A DNA stretch of 64,000 nt, from positions 124,001 to 188,000 of the forward strand of contig JAJNDK010000009.1 in assembly GCA_021156365.1 (NCBI GenBank). The letters are read 5' to 3'. Shown piece after piece: positions 53,656-61,473 of the stretch. Numbering within the stretch: position 1 is the stretch's first letter; each line of letters begins with the position of its first letter. The stretch is from Bacteroidota bacterium. GTDB lineage: Bacteria; Bacteroidota; Bacteroidia; B-17B0; Aurantibacillaceae. A program made the translations under genes and the position numbers. A model generated the notes under the pieces. That model was not told where the DNA came from and did not search any database. It was given only the letters and a program-made list of their open reading frames with translations.

Positions 53656-53723
53656 TGTCAGTTCGAAGGAAATCACGTAATCGTCTCGATACATTTTGGG
53701 GTACTAAAACACTCGACGTGACA
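53656..53723. repeat. Degenerate TGTCAGTTCGA ... TCGACGTGACA palindromic repeat
   Basis: TGTCAGTTCGAAGG (53656-53669) and CTCGACGTGACA (53712-53723) are imperfect inverse copies around an internal TCTCGATACATTTTGGGGTA. This matches, in decayed form, the TGTCAGTTCGAG...CTCGATACATTT...CTCGAACTGACA element common in Flavobacteriia. Confidence 0.55.
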
Positions 53724-53763
53724 GCCCATTCTGTATATATTCCAATTCTTCAAAGCAATTTAA

Positions 53764-54645
53764 TTAAGCACTTACCGCTTCCGCTTCTTTGTTGATCTTT
53801 TTCACCAGTCCCTGCAACACTTTGCCGGGACCTACTTCGGTAAACAAAGTTGCTCCGTCTTTGATCATATTCTCCACTGTCTGCGTCCATTTTACCGGGG
53901 CCGTAAGCTGTGCCACCAGGTTCCGTTTGATCTCGTCCGGGTTGGAAACAGCCTGTGCCGTTACATTTTGGTATACCGGGCAGATCGGTGTATTGAAATT
54001 AGTTGCAGTGATAGCAGCTTCCAGCTCCACACGTGCAGGCTCCATCAGGGGCGAGTGAAAAGCGCCGCCAACAGGCAATACCAGTGCACGCTTGGCTCCT
54101 GCCTCTTTCATTTTTTCGCAGGCGATATTCACACCTTCGATCGTTCCGCTGATCACCAGCTGGCCGGGGCAGTTGTAATTGGCTGCCACTACGATGTTGC
54201 CGCCGTTGGTAATATCGGCACAAATGCTTTCCACCACTTTATCGTCGAGGTTGAGCACGGCTGCCATCGTAGAAGGATTGATCTCGCAGGCTTTCTGCAT
54301 CGCGAGCGCACGTTTGTACACCAGCTTCAGTGCATCCTCGAAAGACAATGTTTTGTTGGCCACCAATGCGGAAAATTCTCCCAGGGAATGCCCTGCTACC
54401 ATATCCGGTTTAAAATCACTCAAAGTGCTTGCCAGCACCACCGAGTGAAGGAAAATAGCCGGCTGGGTCACTTTGGTTTGCTTCAGCTCCTCTTCGGTGC
54501 CGCCGAACATGATGTCGGTAATGCGGAAACCAAGTATCTCGTTGGCTTTCCCGAATAATTCCTTTGCCTGTGGATTGTTGTCATACAGGTCCTTGCCCAT
54601 TCCGGGGAACTGCGAACCTTGTCCTGGAAAAATATATGCTTTCAT
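53764..54645 (-). CDS. fabD: Malonyl-CoA:ACP transacylase
   Basis: Loads malonyl onto acyl carrier protein for fatty acid synthesis. With ATG 54645 the 293-residue protein begins MKAYIFPGQGSQFPGMGKDL. The active-site serine is in MVAGHSLGEFSALVAN, with a conserved Arg-containing VYKRALAMQKAC block and the His in GGAFHSPLMEPAR. The ORF extends upstream to 54735, but those 30 residues are unlike FabD. A CCCGATAGCTATCGGG palindrome lies 18 bases upstream of the start, in the leader. Confidence 0.95.
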   Translation of the reverse strand: MKAYIFPGQGSQFPGMGKDLYDNNPQAKELFGKANEILGFRITDIMFGGTEEELKQTKVTQPAIFLHSVVLASTLSDFKPDMVAGHSLGEFSALVANKTLSFEDALKLVYKRALAMQKACEINPSTMAAVLNLDDKVVESICADITNGGNIVVAANYNCPGQLVISGTIEGVNIACEKMKEAGAKRALVLPVGGAFHSPLMEPARVELEAAITATNFNTPICPVYQNVTAQAVSNPDEIKRNLVAQLTAPVKWTQTVENMIKDGATLFTEVGPGKVLQGLVKKINKEAEAVSA

Positions 54646-54662
54646 AATGATAAATGTGCGTC

Positions 54663-54678
54663 CCCGATAGCTATCGGG
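54663..54678. repeat. Perfect palindrome CCCGATAGCTATCGGG
   Basis: A 16-bp palindrome in the presumed 5' leader of fabD, third copy of the element at 35998-36015 and 40610-40629. Confidence 0.75.
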
Positions 54679-54860
54679 AGTGAGCATCGAAAGGTACGAA
54701 ATCAGTTGGTAATCCGGTAGTTTTATTCCACTCATAATATCAACCGGTTTTTGTTGAAAAGCCGGGGAAGTTTAGGGTTTGAGGTTTCGGGTTATAGTTG
54801 CCGGGTGAGCGGGATCAAGTCCGGGCTTTTACATAGAACAAACACAGTTGGCGCAGCCGG

Positions 54861-56177
54861 TCAATCCTTCACTACCTTGTATACTCCTTTTCCTCCGGTC
54901 GTTTCCAACAGCAGAAAATACATACCCGCAGGCAATCCGGCAACATTCAAAGCTCCGCCTATTCCTTCCTTCAAAAGACGACCGCTGAGATCGTAGAGCC
55001 TTGCACTTTTTATTCCTGCAGTGCCCGCATCAATATGCAGCAGTTCTTTCACCGGGTTGGGATATACGCGGATAGTGGTTGTTTCCTTTTCTTCCAGGCC
55101 AAAGGGAACACACTGATTCATGTTTATCCCCAGGTAAAAATTCCCCCAGAGCAGATCGGGTGTTCCGTTCAGGTCCATGTCGGCGGCAGTACTGGCCTTG
55201 AAAAGTTGTCCATTGTGGGTATGCACTACATGAGGCGCGCTGAAATCTGCATGACCGTCGTTCTCCACCCATACTATTTTACCCGGTTGCGGTATGGTGG
55301 TGTACACATCCGGATCGGCATCACAATCGAGATCGGTAATGCTGAAAGTCTCGAACTGATCGGTGGAAAGAAGAATGGTATCCTGCATGCTGAAGTTCGC
55401 GCTGCCATCGTTGGCATAATACAGAATTCCTTTGAGGCTTTCGTAGGCAGCCACATCGACATCGCCGTCGAGATCCATATCCGACGATTGCAGGCCAAAA
55501 CAAAGCGTAATACCCTGCTGCGAGTGCCAGGTGAAATTACCGCCGCCATTGTTCAGCACCACATCAAAACCACCACTGGCTACCGCCACATCCAGGAGCC
55601 CGTCATTATTATAATCCGCAGCATCCATCGCGTAAAATTCCGTGGTACCGAAGATCACCCGCGCCGTATCGAATACGCCGGGCGCTGTAGCCAGGTATAA
55701 CACGATCTCCACATGTTGCATGGAAAGGATATCGACCATACCGTTGTTATCGAAATCGCGTAGTAATAATTTGTCTGTGAAATCGAGTGCCGTGTCTACC
55801 ACATGGGGTACAAAAGCAGCGCCGGTGTTCTCATACCATTTAATAGTAGAAGGTGTTTCATAGCTGAGCACAAAATCCATACGCCCGTCGTTGTTGATAT
55901 CGGCGATATCGAAAGAGCGGAGCTGATCCATACTATCGATCAGCTGCGGGGTATAGGATCCGCCTGCCTGGGTATGCAGCCGTATCCGTTCCTCCGGCCA
56001 GTGAAAACCTGAACTAAGGATATCGGGCGAGCCGTCACCATTAAAATCGGCCACGCCGAGCTGCATCACATTCTCCGCCTGCAGGGTGTCGATATAAACG
56101 GCCGGTGCAAATTGAGCGCGCACAGAAAAACCTGCAAGCAGCAAAAGAAAAGCGAGATTGTTTTTTAATGAGAACAT
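54861..56177 (-). CDS. FG-GAP/VCBS beta-propeller protein with T9SS type A sorting domain
   Basis: From ATG 56177 the protein has 438 residues with a signal peptide (NNLAFLLLLAGFSVRAQ). Seven calcium-binding-like repeats are readable: DFNGDGSPDILSS, DINNDGRMDFVLS, DFDNNGMVDILSM, DYNNDGLLDVAVA, DMDLDGDVDVAAY, DLDCDADPDVYTT and DMDLNGTPDLLWG. They are consistent with a seven-bladed FG-GAP propeller. The last 75 residues form a type A sorting domain (TIRVYPNPVKELLHIDAG, then SARLYDLSGRLLKEG). It is a secreted surface protein; the ligand is unknown. Confidence 0.9.
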   Translation of the reverse strand: MFSLKNNLAFLLLLAGFSVRAQFAPAVYIDTLQAENVMQLGVADFNGDGSPDILSSGFHWPEERIRLHTQAGGSYTPQLIDSMDQLRSFDIADINNDGRMDFVLSYETPSTIKWYENTGAAFVPHVVDTALDFTDKLLLRDFDNNGMVDILSMQHVEIVLYLATAPGVFDTARVIFGTTEFYAMDAADYNNDGLLDVAVASGGFDVVLNNGGGNFTWHSQQGITLCFGLQSSDMDLDGDVDVAAYESLKGILYYANDGSANFSMQDTILLSTDQFETFSITDLDCDADPDVYTTIPQPGKIVWVENDGHADFSAPHVVHTHNGQLFKASTAADMDLNGTPDLLWGNFYLGINMNQCVPFGLEEKETTTIRVYPNPVKELLHIDAGTAGIKSARLYDLSGRLLKEGIGGALNVAGLPAGMYFLLLETTGGKGVYKVVKD

Positions 56178-56221
56178 GGATCGAAGGTACGGAATATGGA
56201 AGGTAGAAACAAGAGGGGGAT

Positions 56222-56265
56222 TTAACCGCAAAGGAGTAACCAAGGAAGGCGCAAAGAGCGCGGAA
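56222..56265. repeat. Single arm of the CGCAAAG repeat family
   Basis: TTAACCGCAAAGGAGTAACC followed by AAGGAAGGCGCAAAGAGCGC. No inverted partner is visible nearby, so this looks like a solo or decayed element. Confidence 0.5.
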
Positions 56266-56288
56266 GGTGAAGGGTTTATGGGGAAAGA

Positions 56289-56798
56289 TTATTTCATTCC
56301 AAAATAATACAGTCTTTGAAGTTTAAAATTGGAAATATCTTTCAGGATAATTTCCGTTGCTGTCCATTTGAGGATTTTGAACTTTCGTTCCACTATGGGT
56401 TCCACGTTCGGTCCGGCCCATTTCAGTTTAGTAATCGTTATCAGGTTTACCGACTGCCTGAGCTGCAGCCTGCCGAGTGTATGGTATTTATACGGTTCAT
56501 ATGCGGTTTCAAAGTCCCAGCCCATTTCTACAAGTGTATCACCGGCATATGCCAAATGAATACGATCCTGCAACCTGAAGTCTTTATCTGTTGTGTTTAC
56601 CCATATATAACCCGGCTTCAAAAGGAGCTCCTTCCCTGCTTTGCCTTCTTTTATCTTTTTCAAGCTATAATGCTTTGCTTTGCCGGGAACGTTGCCTGTA
56701 AGAAAGGTCGAATAATCGATCGTATCGCTAAGAGAAGTTTGTGCCTGGACAGAAAATTGCCAGAGAAGGAAAATCAATAAATAGTATTTAGTCATCAT
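56289..56798 (-). CDS. Exported protein of unknown function
   Basis: About 170 residues from the Met-Met pair at 56798 (a signal peptide, KYYLLIFLLWQFSVQAQ). The mature part is beta-rich with LLKPGYIWVNTTDKDFRLQD and GRLQLRQSVNLITITKLKWA. No family is recognised. The ORF could begin earlier, at 56852, but that places the hydrophobic signal internally. Confidence 0.6.
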   Translation of the reverse strand: MMTKYYLLIFLLWQFSVQAQTSLSDTIDYSTFLTGNVPGKAKHYSLKKIKEGKAGKELLLKPGYIWVNTTDKDFRLQDRIHLAYAGDTLVEMGWDFETAYEPYKYHTLGRLQLRQSVNLITITKLKWAGPNVEPIVERKFKILKWTATEIILKDISNFKLQRLYYFGMK

Positions 56799-56929
56799 CT
56801 TTTTAAAGATTATAATGGTACGACATAAAAAAGATACAAATTGTATTATCATTGGCTTGCTGAACAGAGTTGAGTGAACGGATCAGAGATCCTAGATTGT
56901 GCTTATTCCTGCGGAGGCGAAATAATTAT

Positions 56930-58141
56930 TTAATCTGATTCTGCCAGTTTAAAATATGATAAAACGGCCTTCTTAAATTCAATTTCTTTATCTTGATTCG
57001 GCCGTCCTCCTTCAATTCCGTTAAAATATTCAAATTCCACAGGTACCTTATATTGTAAATCAAACATTAATCTATATATATTTTTCGAGTAATTTATACA
57101 ATCAACCATTCTTTCGTACATCTTAAATGCGAAAAGTATATCAATAGGATTTATAACAAGATGTGACTTATCAGATTTTGGTTTTAATGACCCAAGTTTT
57201 TCTGTTGACTTTTCTTTAATACCCCTTATTAAAGAGTTTATAGATTCGTAATTATTAATTAGTTTTAATGCCAATTCGTTCAAATCTCCACTATAATAAT
57301 CGTCTTTCTTGGAGTCATACTGCAAAAAAAAGCCAGATTTATATAGAGATTCCATTCTATTTAGTCTCAACTCCTTAATAAAAACAACACCTATATAGAA
57401 TTTAGAATAATTTTGATGTTGCTCTTCAGTTAACGTTTTTTCAATCATAGAAAAGTCGTACTTAAAATCTATGAATATTTCTCTCTCCAAATATGCTATG
57501 GGCTCAAGGCTTCCATCTTTTCCAATCTTAGATATTTCTTTTAAATTATTCACAATCTCAGCATACGTAATAAACCGATTTGCCTTATAACCTAATTCTA
57601 TTCTACTTCCCAGTTGCATATTAAGAACATCAACAATATCGCTAAATACATTAAATGGATGAATCCAGTTATTCTTTGGCTTTTCGCCACGGCCCATTTC
57701 CTCAACCCTTCTTACATTATCAATAAATCTATACAGAAGTATTTTTATACCTTCCTCCTTATTAGAAGACTTAAACTCTTTATTATTGATCAACTTATGG
57801 TCCGATTGAAATTTAGTCCACGTTTCTAAACGAATAAAATTTATGATCTTCAGTTTTCCTTCTAACATTCTATTATAAGCATACTGATACTCCTTCTGAG
57901 TAATAGTCGTCTCTTGGTCATACATACCCCCTACTCTATCTCCAATAAGGAGAATAAAATATTCCGAATTATCAATCGCTTTCAGACACGCTTCATATGA
58001 ATTATAATCCAAAGGCTTATCAAAATCATTAAATTCTGATGCGTTGACCGAATACCCATTCTGCTTCAGCCACCATTTTATGCAAGAACGAAGATCCTTA
58101 AAATCATGAATTGTTGACGATATAAAAAATTTAGGCTTCAT
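56930..58141 (-). CDS. DUF4062 domain protein, AT-rich, possible defence gene
   Basis: A 403-residue protein. Residues 1-110 form a DUF4062 domain: FFISSTIHDFKDLRSCIKWW, FNDFDKPLDYNSYEACLKAI, YFILLIGDRVGGMY. Its Rossmann-like fold often stands at the N-terminus of NTPases and other proteins, including some antiphage systems. Residues 180-403 are mainly helical with no known motif. Base composition is visibly more AT-rich than every neighbour, with many AT-ending codons, which suggests horizontal acquisition. It stands alone between two terminator or spacer regions. Confidence 0.8.
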   Translation of the reverse strand: MKPKFFISSTIHDFKDLRSCIKWWLKQNGYSVNASEFNDFDKPLDYNSYEACLKAIDNSEYFILLIGDRVGGMYDQETTITQKEYQYAYNRMLEGKLKIINFIRLETWTKFQSDHKLINNKEFKSSNKEEGIKILLYRFIDNVRRVEEMGRGEKPKNNWIHPFNVFSDIVDVLNMQLGSRIELGYKANRFITYAEIVNNLKEISKIGKDGSLEPIAYLEREIFIDFKYDFSMIEKTLTEEQHQNYSKFYIGVVFIKELRLNRMESLYKSGFFLQYDSKKDDYYSGDLNELALKLINNYESINSLIRGIKEKSTEKLGSLKPKSDKSHLVINPIDILFAFKMYERMVDCINYSKNIYRLMFDLQYKVPVEFEYFNGIEGGRPNQDKEIEFKKAVLSYFKLAESD

Positions 58142-58212
58142 TATGTTTTTTTTATTCTAAGCAAAACTAAACAAAAGCCTCAATTACTTCAGGATATTTT
58201 TTACAAACCAAA

Positions 58213-58242
58213 AACGGAGTCCCTCTTCCGAAGAACTCCGTT
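58213..58242 (-). terminator. Rho-independent terminator of the 58272-58967 gene
   Basis: AACGGAGT (58213-58220) and ACTCCGTT (58235-58242) form an 8-bp stem. On the minus strand a T-run follows. The stem starts about 30 bases after the stop at 58272. Confidence 0.7.
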
Positions 58243-58271
58243 TAATGTAAGAGGGTTGAAAAATCACTCAG

Positions 58272-58967
58272 CTACATTTTCTTCACGATCACGCTTACCG
58301 GTGCGCTCATCAGGCCGGCGTTGTCGTTACCGATCACATACATCGCTTTGTAATCCCATTCGGCCAGCAGGGTGTTGGCAGGCAGGTTGGCGGTGTCGAT
58401 GTAGTCCGGTTTGGGCAGGCGGCCGATGAGCACAAAGCCGTTGCCTTCACCACGGTCTACATAGAGATCGATGGCATCGGCAATGCCTTTTGCACATTTG
58501 ATGTGCGGACGGCCTGCTTCCAGCTTCACCGAAAGCTCCGGTTGCAGTGAATTCACATCAATAACCTGCGTTGGCGCTATGATCCCGAGATCCTGTCCCA
58601 TGGCCTCATTGTAGCTTGCGCTCGCTTTGATGCGTTTCACCAGCTTACTGATGCGATCGAAGATCCCTTCGCTCACAGCAGGCGGAGCGGCTGGCATTGC
58701 AGGCAGAGACGGCAATGCGCCGATGTGCTGCTGTGCTATCGCTTTTTTCAGCTGGTTCTTGTAGCTGGTGATATTATTTAATGTTTGTTTGTGCACTTCC
58801 AGCAGCGACATCACATACTGGAAATAAGCAGCATCCTTCTGTATAGAAGTAACTTCGGCTGCCGTGACACCTACCTGTGCAGCGTAGGTACCGATCTTAA
58901 GGGAGAAGTTTCCCATCCACATGCCTTTCTCCACATCGGAGCCTGGCATGTATCCTAAAGTTGTCAT
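58272..58967 (-). CDS. Conserved protein of unknown function
   Basis: A 231-residue protein without signal or membrane segment. The N-terminal half is helical (MGNFSLKIGTYAAQVGVTAA, YFQYVMSLLEVHKQTLNNIT), then an Ala/Pro linker (GALPSLPAMPAAPPAV), a second helix (GIFDRISKLVKRIKAS), and a C-terminal beta-sandwich (LSVKLEAGRPHIKCAKGIAD, AIDLYVDRGEGNGFVLIGRL) that looks fibronectin-III-like. I have seen this layout in many environmental bacteria but know of no assigned function. Its gene is preceded by a 325-bp gap. Confidence 0.7.
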   Translation of the reverse strand: MTTLGYMPGSDVEKGMWMGNFSLKIGTYAAQVGVTAAEVTSIQKDAAYFQYVMSLLEVHKQTLNNITSYKNQLKKAIAQQHIGALPSLPAMPAAPPAVSEGIFDRISKLVKRIKASASYNEAMGQDLGIIAPTQVIDVNSLQPELSVKLEAGRPHIKCAKGIADAIDLYVDRGEGNGFVLIGRLPKPDYIDTANLPANTLLAEWDYKAMYVIGNDNAGLMSAPVSVIVKKM

Positions 58968-59292
58968 GATTGTATTTTTTTTATTTTGAGGGTAGTGAAT
59001 TAAAGACGGTGCAACCCGTGCATGTTCTTTAATCGAAGCCGTTTGTTCACCGCGAACATATTACCACAGCTTCCGGTGTTTATTTTTTCTCTTTTGGTTT
59101 ATTCATGTTTGCTTGTTTTAAGATTATAACGTAAAGCAAATATGTTTTGTTATAGCAAAAACCTGTTAAAAAAATTAACTGGTAATTATGCACGCATAAT
59201 GTGCAGGGATAACTTTGTAAGTGGTCGTTTTTCCCGGAAAAGTGGTTATGGATACTTTACCGCAGAGCATGTATTAAGGAGATCTGTTTATT
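58968..59292. other. Gap of 325 bp without a recognised gene
   Basis: The stretch holds the upstream region of the 58272-58967 gene, a short perfect inverted repeat ATTATGC-AC-GCATAAT (59185-59200), and a TAACTTTG box on the plus strand (59210-59217) pointing toward the repeat array. No ORF of any length with family resemblance was found. Confidence 0.6.
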
Positions 59293-59350
59293 TTATGCCC
59301 GGAAACAAAGCATGAAACATGCAAATGGTGCCGTATGTCCTGAAAAATGC

Positions 59351-59817
59351 TCATTCATTCCCCTGAACCGCACAGTAGGGTCACTCCATTGTACATTCCA
59401 TAAAAAATAATGTCCATTACGTTCAATATATGCTCCATTAGGATCATTCAACAGTCCATTAGAGTGGAAATAATGCCCATTCTTTCCATAGGATTGTCCC
59501 TTAAAGTTACTCACAGGTTCATTGGAATAATAGAATTGTCCATTCATTCTGCCGGACAGGCCATTGAAATCACCCAATTGTCCATTGCAACAAAAACAGT
59601 GTCCACTTATTCTGCGGAACAGTCCCTTAAAATCAGTCAATCGTCCATTCAGGAGAAAACAATGTCCATTCATTTCGCCGGGCCGTCCGTTAAAATCATC
59701 CGATTGTCCATTCAGATAAAAGAATTGTCCGTTAAAATCTCCCAACAGTCCATTACACTGAGGAGCGTGCCTGTTTTTTCCACAGAATTGTTCCTTAAAA
59801 TTACTCAATAGCGCATT
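59351..59817. repeat. Repeat array with 21-bp period and 63-bp higher-order period
   Basis: The word (T)GTCCATT or a close variant recurs every 21 bp in exact phase: anchors at 59393, 59414, 59435, 59456, 59477, 59498, 59519, 59540, 59561, 59582, 59603, 59624 and on to 59813. Translated on the minus strand it gives seven-residue units starting Asn-Gly, in sets of three (NGHCFLL, NGRLTDF, KGLFRRI type). Both strands stay open because the period is a multiple of three: 59293-59808 minus has only a TTG start, and 59410-59811 plus has an ATG. I see no signal, no promoter fit and no family for either, so coding status is undecided. Confidence 0.85.
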
Positions 59818-59869
59818 ACAGGAAAAGGAAAGTGGATTCTACCTGCGTGGCTTTCTATTAAACAAAACG

Positions 59870-59902
59870 GACAGCGCACATAGAGAGATAATACGCGCTG
59901 TC
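59870..59902 (-). terminator. Hairpin downstream of the response-regulator operon
   Basis: GACAGCGC (59870-59877) pairs perfectly with GCGCTGTC (59895-59902). On the minus strand it is followed by CGTTTTGTTT. It could end transcription of the two-component operon, about 90 bases after the regulator stop. Confidence 0.45.
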
Positions 59903-59910
59903 AGAAAGCA

Positions 59911-59975
59911 GTACAGTAGTTCAAACAACTTGTATTTCAGTAGCAGGGGCCGGCTTTTACGATCACCAAAAAAAG
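59911..59975 (-). pseudogene. Relic of a second LuxR-type response-regulator C-terminus
   Basis: On the minus strand this stretch reads FGDRKSRPLLLKYKLFELL, closely parallel to the true C-terminus of the adjacent regulator (FGIRSKTGLVLFVLKYKLFE and then LL). At DNA level 20 bases, TTCAAACAACTTGTATTTCA at 59920-59939, match 59999-60018 with one difference, 79 bp apart. It has no stop of its own at the matching place and no gene body, so it is a duplicated fragment. Confidence 0.6.
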
Positions 59976-59989
59976 ATGAATGTCTTTTA

Positions 59990-60664
59990 TTACAACAATT
60001 CAAATAACTTGTATTTCAAGACGAATAACACCAACCCGGTTTTGGAGCGGATGCCGAATTTTTCGAAGACCGATTCCCTGTAGCCATCTACGGTGCGAAG
60101 CGAGACCTTCATCTGATCCGCTATTTGCTCATAGGTATATTCTTTTTCATGACAAACCAGCTTCAGGAATTCGCGTTCTCTTGGCGATAACTGTTCGAGG
60201 ATCTGTTCCTGCTCACTCTTTTTTGCATCCGCTGCATTTGTCTGCAGGGAAAGGGTGAGAAATTCATTGTGGTAATACCCTTTCTGAAAAACATCGTTCA
60301 GCGCTTCCTTCAGTACTTCAGCCGTACAGTTCTTTTTCAGATATCCCCTCACTCCCATGCGGAACAGCCGGATGATCGTGGCTTCGTCCTCATTCAGGGT
60401 GAGGATGAGAACGGGTGTTTTATTCTGTTTTTCGTTCAGCAATTCCATTACCCGATCTCCGTTCATAGCCGGCATGCTCAGATCAAGAATGATCAGGTCG
60501 GGAGCGGGATCGAGTGGAAGTGCATTCAGCAAGGCCGGACCCTCATCGAACTGGTGAGAAACGGAATAAGGGCCTAATTTTTCGACCAGCTCGCGGAGCC
60601 CGTTGCGGACGATCACATGATCATCTACCAGGACAATTTTTTTTGTAGCGGCGGCAGCTTGCAT
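59990..60664 (-). CDS. LuxR/NarL-family response regulator
   Basis: About 224 residues from ATG 60664, two bases after the histidine kinase stop; a longer start at 60700 would overlap the kinase gene. The receiver domain has DDHVIVRNGLRELVEKLGPY, the phospho-acceptor Asp in LIILDLSMPAMNGDRV, and LTLNEDEATIIRLFRMGVRG. The C-terminal LuxR helix-turn-helix is LSPREREFLKLVCHEKEYTY, then EQIADQMKVSLRTVDGYRES. It is a transcription factor phosphorylated by the upstream kinase. Target genes are unknown. Confidence 0.93.
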   Translation of the reverse strand: MQAAAATKKIVLVDDHVIVRNGLRELVEKLGPYSVSHQFDEGPALLNALPLDPAPDLIILDLSMPAMNGDRVMELLNEKQNKTPVLILTLNEDEATIIRLFRMGVRGYLKKNCTAEVLKEALNDVFQKGYYHNEFLTLSLQTNAADAKKSEQEQILEQLSPREREFLKLVCHEKEYTYEQIADQMKVSLRTVDGYRESVFEKFGIRSKTGLVLFVLKYKLFELL

Positions 60665-60666
60665 AG

Positions 60667-61473
60667 TTACAAAGTTGATGTTTTTATTTTGATCCGGCAA
60701 CCTTTACCCGGGGAAGAGGTTATTTCGCATTGCAAGCCGGCCATTTCGGAGCGGCTCAGGATATGCAGCAGGCCCGAAGCTCTTTTGGAGGAAGGCATTC
60801 CTGCGTTTCCATGTGGCCGTAATAGTTCCGCTGCATCAAATCCCCGGCCGTCATCCCGGATCTCCATTTCGAAATTCCCTGCGGTGGCATTGATCTCAAT
60901 GAATAAATTAGCCGCTCCCGAATGACGCAATGCATTCTGTGAGATCTCCTGGAAGATCCGGAAAACGACCAGCTCCTGGTTCTTATCGAGTCCGGATGGT
61001 CCCTGCACCGGCGTCCAATGCACATCAAACCGCTTCAATGCGCGCAGCCGGGCTACCTGTTGCTGCATGGCGTCGAACAAACCTGCGTGGCCGATATATT
61101 CGTTGTTCAGCGTCCGGCTTAGCAGACGCAATTGCTGCGATACTTCACCGAGATAGATCTCTATGGGTTTAAACCCGTCGGCCTGCTGCGGATGATCCAG
61201 CTTCTGGTTCTCGATATGAATGTGCATGGCGGTGAGCAATTGCCCGATATTGTCGTGCAGCTCCTGTGCAAACTGCCCCATCATCTGCTCACTTACTTCC
61301 GTTGCCACCTGCCGCAATTCTTTTTCGAAGGAAAGCTTTGCCTGTGCCATTTCCATTTCCTGCTGCAGGCGGCGACGGCCGGAGATGAAGAATATCAAGA
61401 CCAATACTGCAATGAGCAGGAATATCAATAAGGTAGTACATACTATGGCTAAGACTACTTCCTGATTATCCAT
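60667..61473 (-). CDS. Sensor histidine kinase, HisKA_3 (NarL-partner) type
   Basis: A 268-residue kinase with one N-terminal transmembrane helix (VLAIVCTTLLIFLLIAVLVL), a coiled segment, the phosphoacceptor His in AQELHDNIGQLLTAMHIHIE, and an ATPase domain with EISQNALRHSGAANLFIEIN, DDGRGFD and SPGKGCRIKIKTS. It has almost no extracytoplasmic part, so the sensor is likely the linked membrane protein (61466-62155), which it overlaps by eight bases. Confidence 0.92.
   Translation of the reverse strand: MDNQEVVLAIVCTTLLIFLLIAVLVLIFFISGRRRLQQEMEMAQAKLSFEKELRQVATEVSEQMMGQFAQELHDNIGQLLTAMHIHIENQKLDHPQQADGFKPIEIYLGEVSQQLRLLSRTLNNEYIGHAGLFDAMQQQVARLRALKRFDVHWTPVQGPSGLDKNQELVVFRIFQEISQNALRHSGAANLFIEINATAGNFEMEIRDDGRGFDAAELLRPHGNAGMPSSKRASGLLHILSRSEMAGLQCEITSSPGKGCRIKIKTSTL

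Noticed and set aside
59410-59811. Plus-strand 133-residue ORF in the repeat array
   Set aside because: It is open because the repeat period is a multiple of three. There is no family match and the opposite strand is equally open, so neither is listed as a gene.
59351-59817. CRISPR-like interpretation of the 21-bp array
   Set aside because: The repeated word is only about 7 bp and the period of 21 bp is far too short for repeat plus spacer; no cas genes are present.
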